DNA of 64,000 nucleotides, taken from positions 7,374,501 to 7,438,500 of the forward strand of contig NZ_CP104578.1 in assembly GCF_036826855.1 (NCBI RefSeq), in the 5' to 3' direction. Shown here in pieces: positions 36,829-46,159 of the stretch. The stretch is from Streptomyces sp. SJL17-4 (GTDB taxonomy: Bacteria; Actinomycetota; Actinomycetes; Streptomycetales; Streptomycetaceae). The notes under the pieces were generated by a model that was given only the letters and a program-made list of their open reading frames with translations, made no database searches and had not been told where the DNA came from. The translations under genes and the position numbers were made by a program. Each line of letters begins with the position of its first letter. Position 1 is the first letter of the stretch.

Positions 36829-36865
36829 GTCACGGCTCCCCTTCGCGCGTCGGGGCGGCCGAGGG

Positions 36866-37345
36866 TCAGCAGCCGCCCTCCGGGCCGGGGTCGACCAGGG
36901 CGGACAGCAGACCTCCGAGCACCTCGCGCTGTGCGGCGGTCAATGGAGCAAGGATGTCCTCTGCGGCCGACCGGCGCGCGCTGCGCAGCTCCCGCAGCGT
37001 GGCGCGGCCCGCGTCGGTGAGCTCGATGCGCACCACCCGGCGGTTGCTCGGATCGGGCACCCGGCGCACCCGGTCGACGGCCTCCAGACCGTCGACGAGA
37101 CTGGTCACCGCGCGCGGGACGACCTCGAGCCGGGTCGCGAGGTCGGCCATCCGGGGCGGCTCCCCGAAGTACGCGACCGTGCGGAGCAGCCTGGACTGGG
37201 CGGGTGTGATGCCGAGCGGCTCCAGGTGGCGCTTCTGGATGCGGTGCAGACGCCGGGTGAGGCGCAGCAGCTGCTCGGCGAGGAGGCCGTCGGCGTCGGG
37301 TTCCCCCGAACGGCCGGGTCCGGTCGGGACGGCGGAGGTGCTCAT
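36866..37345 (-). CDS. MarR-family regulator (159 aa)
   Basis: Winged-helix dimer of normal length. ITPAQSRLLRTVAYFGEPPR, the recognition helix region MADLATRLEVVPRAVTSLVD, and the wing RRVPDPSNRRVVRIELTDAG are typical. ATG 37345 diverges from the ABC exporter gene with 92 bases between, filled with ACAAT-type half sites. This is the standard MarR-exporter layout in which the repressor controls both genes. The FAD/Fe-S oxidase 37 bases downstream may be read through. Confidence 0.93.
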   Translation of the reverse strand: MSTSAVPTGPGRSGEPDADGLLAEQLLRLTRRLHRIQKRHLEPLGITPAQSRLLRTVAYFGEPPRMADLATRLEVVPRAVTSLVDGLEAVDRVRRVPDPSNRRVVRIELTDAGRATLRELRSARRSAAEDILAPLTAAQREVLGGLLSALVDPGPEGGC

Positions 37346-37350
37346 GCGGG

Positions 37351-37393
37351 AACAATATCAGGACCTTGTTCATTGTGAGCGTAGGTAACAATG
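37351..37393. promoter_or_regulatory. clustered inverted repeats, probable MarR operator
   Basis: CATTGT (37371-37376) and ACAATG (37388-37393) form a perfect 6-base dyad with an 11-base spacer. AACAA (37351-37355) and TTGTT (37366-37370) form a second dyad. The ATTG/CAAT half sites resemble known MarR boxes, and the cluster covers the likely promoters in both directions. Confidence 0.65.
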
Positions 37394-37437
37394 AGCTAAG
37401 CTCTCATCGACACATCACCGAACCCTCGAAGGAGCCC

Positions 37438-39333
<1,896 letters not shown>

Positions 39334-39416
39334 TCGTTCCGGAATTCGTTGCTCAACTCCCGTACGGCGTCGGATGATTGCGGTGTGCGATCGACGGGCT
39401 GCAGACCGTGACCGCG

Positions 39417-39447
39417 CAGTCCCACTGAAGCATCAGTCCCACTGATG
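39417..39447 (+). repeat. twin small palindromes ahead of a small ORF
   Basis: CAGTCCCACTGA occurs at 39417-39428 and 39434-39445, 17 bases apart. Each copy is itself a dyad around CCC; the second is a perfect CATCAGT-CCC-ACTGATG (39431-39447). They lie just upstream of the ribosome-binding site of the 19-residue ORF and could be operator sites or leader hairpins. Confidence 0.65.
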
Positions 39448-39473
39448 TACCTGTTACGAGGAGAAGCACCACC

Positions 39474-39533
39474 ATGAACGTCATCACCAACCTGCTCGCC
39501 GGCGTCGTCCACTTCCTGGGCTGGCTCGTCTGA
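39474..39533 (+). CDS. 19-residue hydrophobic small ORF
   Basis: ATG 39474 is preceded by a nearly ideal ribosome-binding site GAGGAGAAG (39458-39466) at 7 bases and ends with TGA at 39531-39533. The product is MNVITNLLAGVVHFLGWLV, almost wholly hydrophobic with a helical periodicity, like a small membrane peptide. It sits alone in the 307-base space between the ABC exporter and mltG genes, behind two palindromes. No family is recognised. It is too short for codon statistics, so the case rests on the strong translation signal and the peptide character. Confidence 0.6.
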   Translation: MNVITNLLAGVVHFLGWLV

Positions 39534-39640
39534 CGATCGCAGTGCCCCGGCGCCGTCGGTTCCCCGTCCCAGGGGACCGGCGGCGCCGCCGCGTACGCGG
39601 GTTCCCGGGATTCCCGTACGCGGCGGGTTAGCGTGCGGCC

Positions 39641-40537
39641 ATGACGTACCGGCCGCCGTCACCGTACGCACCCGCACGCCGCCGCCCTTCCCTTCCCCCG
39701 AGTCTCCGCCCGTTCCGCCGCCGTCCCCGGCTCACCCGGCGCGGACGCCTCGCGCTCCTCCTCGGAGCCCTCGTCGCCGTGGCCGTCGCCGTCACCCTGC
39801 CGCTGCTCCTGACGCGGGACGAACCGGCCGTCGAACAGCCCCGGCCGCTCCTCGTCCCCGAGGGCTGGCGGGCCGGCCAGGTCTACACGGCCGTCGACCG
39901 GGCGCTCGGCCTGCCCGAAGGCACGGCCCGGAAGGCCGCGACCGCGTCCGCCACCGCCCTCCCGCTGCCCGCGGCCGCCGGAGGGAACCCCGAGGGCTAC
40001 CTCTTCCCGGCGACGTACCCCGTGCTCAACGCCTCCACCCCCGAGGGACTGCTCCGCTTCATGGTCGACACGGCCGGGAAACGCTTCGGGGCCACCCGGA
40101 TCGCCGTGGGCGCGCGGGCGCACGGCATGAGCGTCTACGAGACGGTGATCGCGGCCAGCATCGTCCAGGCCGAGGCCGACAACCCGGAGGACATGGCCAA
40201 GGTCGCCCGGGTCGTCCACAACCGGCTCGCCCGGGGCATGGCCCTGCAGATGGACTCGACCCTCAACTACGCGCTCGACCGCAGCACCGTGGACACCACG
40301 TTCGAGGACACACGGCTCAAGAGTCCGTACAACACCTATGAGCGCAAGGGTCTGCCGCCGACGCCCATCGGCAACCCGGGGGACCAGGCCATGGACGCGG
40401 TCATCCGTCCGGCGGACGGTGACTGGCTCTACTTCGTCACGGTGGCCCCCGGAGACACCCGCTTCACCGCCGACTACGCGGCGCACCAGATGAACGTGGC
40501 CGAGTTCAACACCAACAGGGGTGCGGAGAAGGGCTGA
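39641..40537 (+). CDS. mltG: MltG-like endolytic murein transglycosylase (298 aa)
   Basis: Membrane-anchored enzyme that cleaves nascent peptidoglycan strands. A basic Pro/Arg-rich cytosolic tail (about 35 residues) precedes one membrane helix (LALLLGALVAVAVAVTLPLLL). The YceG-type domain has EGYLFPATYPV, the catalytic-Glu segment IAASIVQAEAD, KVARVVHNRLARGMALQMDS, SPYNTYERKGLPPTPIGNPG and DWLYFVTVAPGDTRFTADYA. It is shorter than the main MltG of most actinomycetes and lacks their long N-terminal extension, so it may be a second paralogue. Confidence 0.88.
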   Translation: MTYRPPSPYAPARRRPSLPPSLRPFRRRPRLTRRGRLALLLGALVAVAVAVTLPLLLTRDEPAVEQPRPLLVPEGWRAGQVYTAVDRALGLPEGTARKAATASATALPLPAAAGGNPEGYLFPATYPVLNASTPEGLLRFMVDTAGKRFGATRIAVGARAHGMSVYETVIAASIVQAEADNPEDMAKVARVVHNRLARGMALQMDSTLNYALDRSTVDTTFEDTRLKSPYNTYERKGLPPTPIGNPGDQAMDAVIRPADGDWLYFVTVAPGDTRFTADYAAHQMNVAEFNTNRGAEKG

Positions 40538-40543
40538 ACCGGA

Positions 40544-41788
40544 TCACAGGGAGGCGGCCACGGAGGCGGCCGCCGGGGCGGACATCGAGGCGGACATCGA
40601 GATGCTCCCCGTCACGGTCGCGGTCGCCGTCGCCGTCGCCGTCGTCGCGGTCTCGGTCTCGGTCGCTGTCGCCGAGGCCGCCGTCTCGCGCCGCAGCAGG
40701 CGCCGTACGTCCGAGACCGCCGCCCGCCCGGCCCGGTTGGCGCCGATCGTCGACGCCGAGGGCCCGTACCCCACGAGGTGGACGCGCTCGTCCCGGACCG
40801 CGCGCGTGCCCTCGACCCGGATCCCGCCGCCCGGCTCGCGCAGCCGCAGCGGGGTCAGATGGTCGATCGCCGCCCGGAAGCCGGTCGCCCAGAGGATCAC
40901 GTCCACCGCCACGTCACCGGTTCGGCCGTCGTCCCAGGCCACCCCGGTCGGGGTGATCCGGTCGAACATCGGGAGGCGGTCGAGGATCCCGCGCGCGCGT
41001 GCCGCGCGGATCGCGTCGTTGAGGGGGAGCCCGGTGACCGAGACGACACTCTTGGGGGGCAGCCCCTGCCGTACCCGCTCCTCGACCATGGCGACGGCGG
41101 CCCGCCCCTCCATCTCCCCGAACGGCCCCTCGCGCCAGACCGGCTCGTTCCGGGTCACCCAGAAGGTCTCGGCGGCGACGTCCGCGATCTCCATGAGGTG
41201 CTGGGTGCCGGAGGCCCCGCCGCCGACGACGAGGACCCGCTTCCCGGCGAACTCCTCGGGGCCCGGGTAGCCGGCGGTGTGCAACTGGCGCCCCCGGAAG
41301 GTCTCCTGGCCCGGGTAGCGCGGCCAGAAGGGGCGGTCCCAGGTGCCGGTGGCGTTGATCAGGGCACGGGTCGCGTACGTACCCTCGGAGGTCTCGACGA
41401 GAAGCCGCCCGCCGTCGCCCTCCCGGACGGCGGTGACGTCGACGGGCCGGTGGATCCGCAGGTCGAAGGTCTGCTCGTACGTGTCGAAGTAGGCGCCGAT
41501 CACCTCGGACGACGGGCGCGCGGGGTCGGCGCCGGTCAGCTCCATGCCGGGCAGTGCGTGCATCCCATGGACCTTGCCGTAGGTGAGCGAGGGCCAGCGG
41601 AACTGCCAGGCGCCGCCCGGTCGCGGGGCGTGGTCGAGGACCACGAAGTCCCGGTCCGGCTCCAGGCCGGTGCGGCGCAGGTGGAAGGCGGCCGAGAGGC
41701 CCGCCTGACCGGCGCCTATGACGACGACGTCCACCGGCGTGAGCAGCTCGGCGTTCGCCCCGGACTCTTCGACCCCGTATTCGTTCAC
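40544..41788 (-). CDS. flavin-containing monooxygenase-like protein (414 aa)
   Basis: FAD/NADPH monooxygenase of the FMO/YdcC-like group. The FAD motif VVVIGAGQAGLSAAFHLRRT is near residue 20, with RPGGAWQFRWPSLTYGKVHG after it, and the NADPH motif VLVVGGGASGTQHLM sits mid-protein. ATG-like initiation uses GTG 41788; the frame further upstream overlaps the next gene. The last about 45 residues are a low-complexity Thr/Ala/Val tail ending SMSASMSAPAAASVAASL, absent from the core fold. It is 73 bases downstream of the sulfonate operon on the same strand and may act on a sulfur or nitrogen compound taken up by it. Confidence 0.87.
   Translation of the reverse strand: MNEYGVEESGANAELLTPVDVVVIGAGQAGLSAAFHLRRTGLEPDRDFVVLDHAPRPGGAWQFRWPSLTYGKVHGMHALPGMELTGADPARPSSEVIGAYFDTYEQTFDLRIHRPVDVTAVREGDGGRLLVETSEGTYATRALINATGTWDRPFWPRYPGQETFRGRQLHTAGYPGPEEFAGKRVLVVGGGASGTQHLMEIADVAAETFWVTRNEPVWREGPFGEMEGRAAVAMVEERVRQGLPPKSVVSVTGLPLNDAIRAARARGILDRLPMFDRITPTGVAWDDGRTGDVAVDVILWATGFRAAIDHLTPLRLREPGGGIRVEGTRAVRDERVHLVGYGPSASTIGANRAGRAAVSDVRRLLRRETAASATATETETATTATATATATVTGSISMSASMSAPAAASVAASL
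40550..40690 (-). repeat. low-complexity GTC/GCC run encoding the FMO tail
   Basis: Imperfect 3-, 6- and 12-base repeats of GTCGCC/GTCTCG type on the plus strand encode the Thr/Ala/Val/Ser-rich tail of the monooxygenase on the minus strand. Slippage in this run could lengthen or shift the tail. Confidence 0.7.
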
Positions 41789-41861
41789 GGTTCTACCAAC
41801 CGAGGTGGGGGCGCGGATCTTCCCGCGCCCCCACGACAGGAGCCGACAAGCCGACCGCGCC

Positions 41862-43073
41862 CTACCGCCCGCCGGCCACCAGCAGCGGAGCGCCCCCCGG
41901 AGCCGAGGCCGGCCGGCCGTTCGCGGCCGGGACGCCGAGCAGCGGGGACGGCACGACCGTCGGCAGCAGCCCGCGCGCCGCCAGCTCCGGCCGCACGCCC
42001 TCGCCGAACCAGTACGCCTCCTCCAGATGCGGATAGCCGGACAGGACGAAGTGCTCCACGCCCAGGTCGTGGTACTCCTCGATCCGGTCCGCGACCTCGG
42101 CGTGGCTGCCGACGAGCGCGGTGCCGGCCCCGCCCCGGACGAGACCGACCCCCGCCCACAGGTTCGGCGAGATCTCCAGCCGGTCGCGGCCGAGAGAGCC
42201 GCCCTCGTGCAGCGCCAGCATCCGCTGCTGACCCACCGACTCGCTGCGGCCCAGCACCTGCTGCGCGGCGGCGATCGTCTCGGCGTCGAGATCGGCGAGC
42301 AGCCGGTCGGCCGTCGCCCACGCCTCGCGCGCCGAGTCACGGGAGATCGTGTGCAGCCGGATTCCGAAGCGGACCGTACGGCCGCGCTCCGCCGCGAGGC
42401 CTCGGATCCAGTCGATCTTCTCCTTGACCTGCCACGGCGGCTCGCCCCAGGTCAGATAGACGTCGGCGTGCCCGGCCGCCACCGGACCGGCCGCGGCGGA
42501 CGAGCCGCCGAAGAAGATCTCGGGCAGCGGGTCCGGCGGCAGCGCGGTGAGCCCGCCCTCGATCCGGAAGTGCTCGCCCTCGTAGTCGAACGGCCGCCCG
42601 CTCCACGCGCCCCGCACGACCGACAGGAACTCGGCCGTGCGCGCGTACCGCCGGTCGTGGTCCAGATGGTCGCCGAAGCGGCGCTGCTCGGTGGAGTCTC
42701 CGCCGGTCACCACGTTGAGGAGGAGCCGGCCGCGGGTGATCCGCTGGTAGGTGGACGCCATCTGGGCCGCGAGCACCGGAGAGATCACCCCCGGCCGGAA
42801 CGCCACCAGGAATTTGAGCCGCTCGGTGTGCTGGGCGAGCGCGACCGTGGTGAGCCAGGCGTCCTCGCACCACGTCCCCGTCGGGGTCAGTACCGCTTCG
42901 AAGCCCAACTGCTCGGCCGCCTTGGCGATCTGGATCAGATAGTCGATGTCGGGCGCCCGCACCCCGGACACGGTGCGGTCGCGGGTGATTCCGCCGTCCG
43001 TGTAGGCGTGCCGGTCGACGAGGGTCCGGCCGTCGCCGCCGGTGGGCAGGAACCAGTGCAGATGGACGGTCAC
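41862..43073 (-). CDS. ssuD: LLM-class FMN-dependent (alkanesulfonate-type) monooxygenase (403 aa)
   Basis: Luciferase-like TIM-barrel enzyme that uses reduced FMN to desulfonate organosulfonates. MTVHLHWFLPTGGDGRTL, DIDYLIQIAKAAEQLGFEAV, FRPGVISPVLAAQMASTYQR, GRLLLNVVTGGDSTEQRRFG and DVYLTWGEPPWQVKEKIDWI are the SsuD-family landmarks, and YHDLGVEHFVLSGYPHLEEA is near the end. ATG 43073 overlaps the binding-protein stop by 4 bases. No SsuE flavin reductase is encoded in this cluster, so the reduced flavin must come from elsewhere. Confidence 0.92.
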   Translation of the reverse strand: MTVHLHWFLPTGGDGRTLVDRHAYTDGGITRDRTVSGVRAPDIDYLIQIAKAAEQLGFEAVLTPTGTWCEDAWLTTVALAQHTERLKFLVAFRPGVISPVLAAQMASTYQRITRGRLLLNVVTGGDSTEQRRFGDHLDHDRRYARTAEFLSVVRGAWSGRPFDYEGEHFRIEGGLTALPPDPLPEIFFGGSSAAAGPVAAGHADVYLTWGEPPWQVKEKIDWIRGLAAERGRTVRFGIRLHTISRDSAREAWATADRLLADLDAETIAAAQQVLGRSESVGQQRMLALHEGGSLGRDRLEISPNLWAGVGLVRGGAGTALVGSHAEVADRIEEYHDLGVEHFVLSGYPHLEEAYWFGEGVRPELAARGLLPTVVPSPLLGVPAANGRPASAPGGAPLLVAGGR

Positions 43074-44104
43074 GAGGAGGCCCTTCCGTAGCTGCGCGCC
43101 GGGGTGGTGGACGGCGGCAGGTCCTTGTTGAAGCGGGTGTCGACGTAGTCGGCGAAGCGGAACGTGCGGGGGATGAGCCCGAGGGCCGCGAAGGTGTCGG
43201 CGATCTTCTGCTCGGAGGCGATGGCCGCGTCGTCGAGGGCGACCGGGATACGGGTGCCGTTGCTGCGCCTCACGGCGGCGAGCGCCACGTCGTACGGCAG
43301 CCCGGTCTCCTTCGCCCAGACCTTCGCCCAGGCCTCGGGGTGGTCGAACACCCAGTCCTGCGCGCGCCGGAGCCGCTCGACGAAGTCACCGATGGCCTTG
43401 GCCTTCGCGGGGTCGGCGAGCGCCGACGGGGCGGCGACCTGGAAGCCGAGGCCGTTGACGAGCCCGCGCCCGTCGGCGAGGACCCGGCCCTTGCCGCTCA
43501 GCAGGACCTGCGAGGTGTACGGGTCCCAGGCCGCCCAGGCGTCCACCTTCCCGCTGGTGAACGCGGCCAGGGCGTCGGCCGGCTGCAGCAGCGTCACCCG
43601 GACGTCGCTCAGCTTCAGACGGGCCTTTCCGAGCGAGGAGATCAGCTGGAAGTGGGCGGAGCTTCCCTGGGCGACGGCGACCTGCCGTCCCTTCAGGTCC
43701 GCCACGGAGCGCAGGGACGAGTCCTTCGCGACGAGGATCGCCTCGCCCGCGGAGTCGCCGTGCGTCGCGGAGATCACGGTGATCTTCGAGTCGGCGCCCG
43801 CGGCGAAGACGGGCGGGGTGTTGCCGACGGAGCCGATGTCGACGGCCTTGGCGTTCACCGCTTCGAGGAGGGGTGGTCCCGAGGTGAACGTCGACCACGT
43901 GATCCGGTAGGGGAGGTCGTCCAGCTCACCGGCGGCCCGCAGCAGGGCCTCGGCGCCGCCCTTCTGGTCGCCGACGTTCAGGACGAGCGAGCCCTTTCCG
44001 TCGGAGTTCGATGAGGAGCCGGCCGCGGAGGCGCCGGTGCAGGCGGAGGCGAGGAGCGCGAGCGGCACCAGCAGGGCCGCGGTGGACAGGCGGAAGGACT
44101 TCAC
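43070..44104 (-). CDS. ssuA: aliphatic sulfonate ABC transporter substrate-binding lipoprotein (344 aa)
   Basis: Exported lipoprotein. GTG 44104 begins KSFRLSTAALLVPLALLASAC, where LASAC is a lipobox with the Cys near residue 22. The mature protein has the SsuA/TauA family pattern: LVLNVGDQKGGAEALLRAAG, ITWSTFTSGPPLLEAVNAKA, VDIGSVGNTPPVFAAGADSK, GRQVAVAQGSSAHFQLISSL and VDAWAAWDPYTSQVLL. It sits between the ATPase gene (35 bases upstream) and the monooxygenase gene. The upstream reading frame is open far beyond the GTG but overlaps ssuB. Confidence 0.92.
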   Translation of the reverse strand: MKSFRLSTAALLVPLALLASACTGASAAGSSSNSDGKGSLVLNVGDQKGGAEALLRAAGELDDLPYRITWSTFTSGPPLLEAVNAKAVDIGSVGNTPPVFAAGADSKITVISATHGDSAGEAILVAKDSSLRSVADLKGRQVAVAQGSSAHFQLISSLGKARLKLSDVRVTLLQPADALAAFTSGKVDAWAAWDPYTSQVLLSGKGRVLADGRGLVNGLGFQVAAPSALADPAKAKAIGDFVERLRRAQDWVFDHPEAWAKVWAKETGLPYDVALAAVRRSNGTRIPVALDDAAIASEQKIADTFAALGLIPRTFRFADYVDTRFNKDLPPSTTPARSYGRASS

Positions 44105-44139
44105 GGGTGGCTCTCCTTGAGAGGGGGAAGGGGCACGGG

Positions 44140-44871
44140 TCAGGCCGCCTGTTCGGCGAACTCGGCTTCGCTGACTCCGAGTTCGGCGAGGAGGCGGGTG
44201 CGGAGCGCGGCCAGCGCGGGATCGCCGGGGGAGCGGGGCCGGTCCAGATCCACGGCGGTGTCGTACGCGATGACGCCGTCCCGCATCACCAGGGCGCGGT
44301 CCGCGAGTTGCAGTGCCTCGTCCACGTCGTGGGTGACCAGCAGGACGGTGCAGCCGCGCCGCCGCCACAGCTCGGCCACGAGCCGCTGGGCCTTGATCCG
44401 GGTCAGCGCGTCGAGCGCGCCGAACGGTTCGTCGAGAAGGAGCAGATCCGGGTCCCGTACCAAGGCGCGGGCGAGGGAGGCCCGTTGGGCCTCGCCGCCG
44501 GAGAGTGTCTTCGGCCAGGCTCCCGCACGGTGCCCGAGCCCGACCTCCGCCAGGGCCTTCTCCGCCACCGCGCGGCCCGGCTTCCCCGGCAGTCCGAGGA
44601 GCACATTGCGCCAGACGCGCTTCCACGGCATGAGTCGCGGCGCCTGGAAGGCGACGGCACGACGGCGCGGGACGAGGACGGTGCCGGAGATCTCCCGGTC
44701 GAGCCCGGCGAGGACCCGCAGGAGCGTGGACTTGCCGCAGCCGCTGTGGCCGAGGAGTGCGGTGAACTGTCCGGCGCGCAGGGTGAGATCGAGCCCGTCG
44801 ACGACCGGTCGCCCGTCGAAGGAACGGGTGAGGCCCTGGACGGTCACTGCCCGGTGAAGGTCGGTCGCCAT
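44140..44871 (-). CDS. ssuB: sulfonate ABC transporter ATP-binding protein (243 aa)
   Basis: Cytoplasmic ATPase: Walker A LLGHSGCGKSTLLRVL, Q-loop AVAFQAPRLMPWKRVWRNV (SsuB-type), signature LSGGEAQRASLARAL, Walker B LLLLDEPFGALDALTR, H-loop LLVTHDVDEALQLADR. ATG 44871 overlaps the end of the permease gene by 28 bases, indicating translational coupling. Size and motifs match SsuB. The frame is open far upstream across ssuC but shows no sign of being translated there. Confidence 0.93.
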   Translation of the reverse strand: MATDLHRAVTVQGLTRSFDGRPVVDGLDLTLRAGQFTALLGHSGCGKSTLLRVLAGLDREISGTVLVPRRRAVAFQAPRLMPWKRVWRNVLLGLPGKPGRAVAEKALAEVGLGHRAGAWPKTLSGGEAQRASLARALVRDPDLLLLDEPFGALDALTRIKAQRLVAELWRRRGCTVLLVTHDVDEALQLADRALVMRDGVIAYDTAVDLDRPRSPGDPALAALRTRLLAELGVSEAEFAEQAA

Positions 44872-45704
44872 TGCAGCAGCAGCCTTTCGAGAGTACGGAC
44901 GACGGCGTCGGCGAGGAGGCCGAGGAAGGCGTAGACGACCAGGCAGACGACGATCACGTCCGTGCGGAAGAACTCCCGCGCCTGGTTCATGAGGAAGCCG
45001 ATGCCGGCGTCGGCGTTGATGGACTCGCCGAAGACCAGCGCCAGCCAGGCCGTGGCGAGCGAGTACCGAAGGCCGGTCATGGCCCCGGGCAACGCGCCCG
45101 GCAGCACGACGTGCCGGACCAGACCCCAGCGACCGAGCCCCAAGGACTGGCCCGCTTCGACGAGTTGGGCGTCGACGCCGCGGATTCCGGCGTACACGTT
45201 CAGATAGAGGTGGAAGGCGACGCCGAGCGCGATGAGCGCCACCTTGGGCGCCTCCCCGATGCCCAGCCAGATGATGAGGAGCGGGATCAGGCCGACCCAG
45301 GGCACGGTCCGCAGCATCTGGACGGGGGCGTCGACGAGGTCCTCGCCGAGCCGGGAGAGCCCGGAGAGCAGCGCCAGCGCGATGCCGACGATCCCGCCGA
45401 TCAACAGTCCGGCGGCGACGCGGCGCAGGGAGACGCCCATCGCGGCGGGGAGGGTTCCGTCGCCGATCAGCCCACCGCCGGCGCGGGCGATGGTCCCCGG
45501 CGAGGCGAGCGCTTCGGCCGGGAGGACCCCCGTCGAGCTGAGGGTCTGCCACAGGGCGAGCAGGAGTACGGGCCCCACGGTGCGGCGCAACCAGCGGGGA
45601 ACGGCGGGGCCGCGACCGGGGCTGCGAGCGGGGGTGAGGGGCTCGACATCCGGCAAAGGCGATATGTCGGGCGGGGAATGAGGTGGGGCATGGCCGACCG
45701 TCAA
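44844..45704 (-). CDS. ssuC: sulfonate ABC transporter permease (286 aa)
   Basis: BPD-type inner-membrane permease. The helices include TVGPVLLLALWQTLSSTGVL, AAGLLIGGIVGIALALLSGL, VGLIPLLIIWLGIGEAPKVA and DVIVVCLVVYAFLGLLADAV. The EAA-loop equivalent is VEAGQSLGLGRWGLVRHVVL. The only sensible start is TTG 45704, with GGAG about 7 bases upstream; no in-frame ATG or GTG lies near. It is the first structural gene after the leader peptide at 45873-45956. Confidence 0.9.
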   Translation of the reverse strand: MTVGHAPPHSPPDISPLPDVEPLTPARSPGRGPAVPRWLRRTVGPVLLLALWQTLSSTGVLPAEALASPGTIARAGGGLIGDGTLPAAMGVSLRRVAAGLLIGGIVGIALALLSGLSRLGEDLVDAPVQMLRTVPWVGLIPLLIIWLGIGEAPKVALIALGVAFHLYLNVYAGIRGVDAQLVEAGQSLGLGRWGLVRHVVLPGALPGAMTGLRYSLATAWLALVFGESINADAGIGFLMNQAREFFRTDVIVVCLVVYAFLGLLADAVVRTLERLLLQWRPTFTGQ

Positions 45705-45872
45705 GGCGGGACTCCGGGGGAGGGAGGCGAGGAGAGGGCGTGTGGGTGCGCGTCAGCGACCGCGGGCGGCGCGGCGCGAGCGCGGGCACACGGCGGTCAG
45801 AGCGTCAGTGGGGGTACGGGTGCGGCGCGCGGCGTCGGAGGGACGGCGGCGCGTCGGAGACGTGAAAGGGCG

Positions 45873-45956
45873 TCAGCAGCCGCGGCGACACGCGGCGGAG
45901 GCCACCCGCAGCAGGTCGATGTGACCGCGCGTGGTGAGCAGGGCTGTACGCAACAT
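45873..45956 (-). CDS. Cys-rich leader peptide of the sulfonate operon (27 aa)
   Basis: Small ORF from ATG 45956 to TGA 45873. It begins MLRTALLTTRGHIDLLRVAS and ends AACRRGC. The pattern R-x-H-I/V-D-L-x-R-V-x-S-x-x-C is that of the putative leader peptides found before sulfur-metabolism genes in actinobacteria, where the terminal Cys codons are thought to let translation sense cysteine supply (family knowledge). Its position, 168 bases before ssuC on the same strand, fits. No clear ribosome-binding site is visible, so it may be translated from a leaderless or near-leaderless transcript. Confidence 0.8.
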   Translation of the reverse strand: MLRTALLTTRGHIDLLRVASAACRRGC

Positions 45957-46027
45957 GGCGCGAAGGTAGCGACGCTCGCGCCCCGGGTCAACGGTGTCTC
46001 GGAGCGTGGACGCGCTTGCGGGGCCGG

Positions 46028-46046
46028 GGCCTGTCTTTTGGATCAC
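46028..46046. repeat. solo copy of an IS-end-like 19-base sequence
   Basis: GGCCTGTCTTTTGGATCAC at 46028-46046 matches, with one base missing, the complement of 62998-63017 beside the broken IS5-type transposase. No transposase is near this copy, so it is probably a solo insertion-sequence end or a small dispersed repeat. Confidence 0.5.
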
Positions 46047-46135
46047 GCCGGGCTCGGGGTGGAATGAGGCGGGCGCATCAGCTTGGCCTGAATACATCTT
46101 GTGCCCGCGACTCGGGATCCCCTTTCGTCGATCAC

Positions 46136-46154
46136 TAAGGTTAGGCTAACCTCT
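46136..46154 (+). promoter_or_regulatory. iron box (DmdR/IdeR operator)
   Basis: AGGTTAG-G-CTAACCT (46138-46152) is a perfect 7-base dyad and a near match to the actinobacterial iron-box consensus TTAGGTTAGGCTAACCTAA. It ends six bases before the GTG start of the siderophore ATPase gene, so Fe2+-loaded DmdR/IdeR would repress the operon when iron is plentiful. Confidence 0.9.
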
Positions 46155-46159
46155 GCGGC

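Larger units (their letters stand above)
39334..39640. other. 307-base gap holding only the small ORF and its palindromes
   Basis: Apart from the twin palindromes at 39417-39447 and the 19-residue ORF at 39474-39533, the gap shows a GC-rich stretch after the ORF (about 39540-39640) with short inverted GGCGCC-type runs. These could serve as a terminator and as the leader of mltG. Confidence 0.5.
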
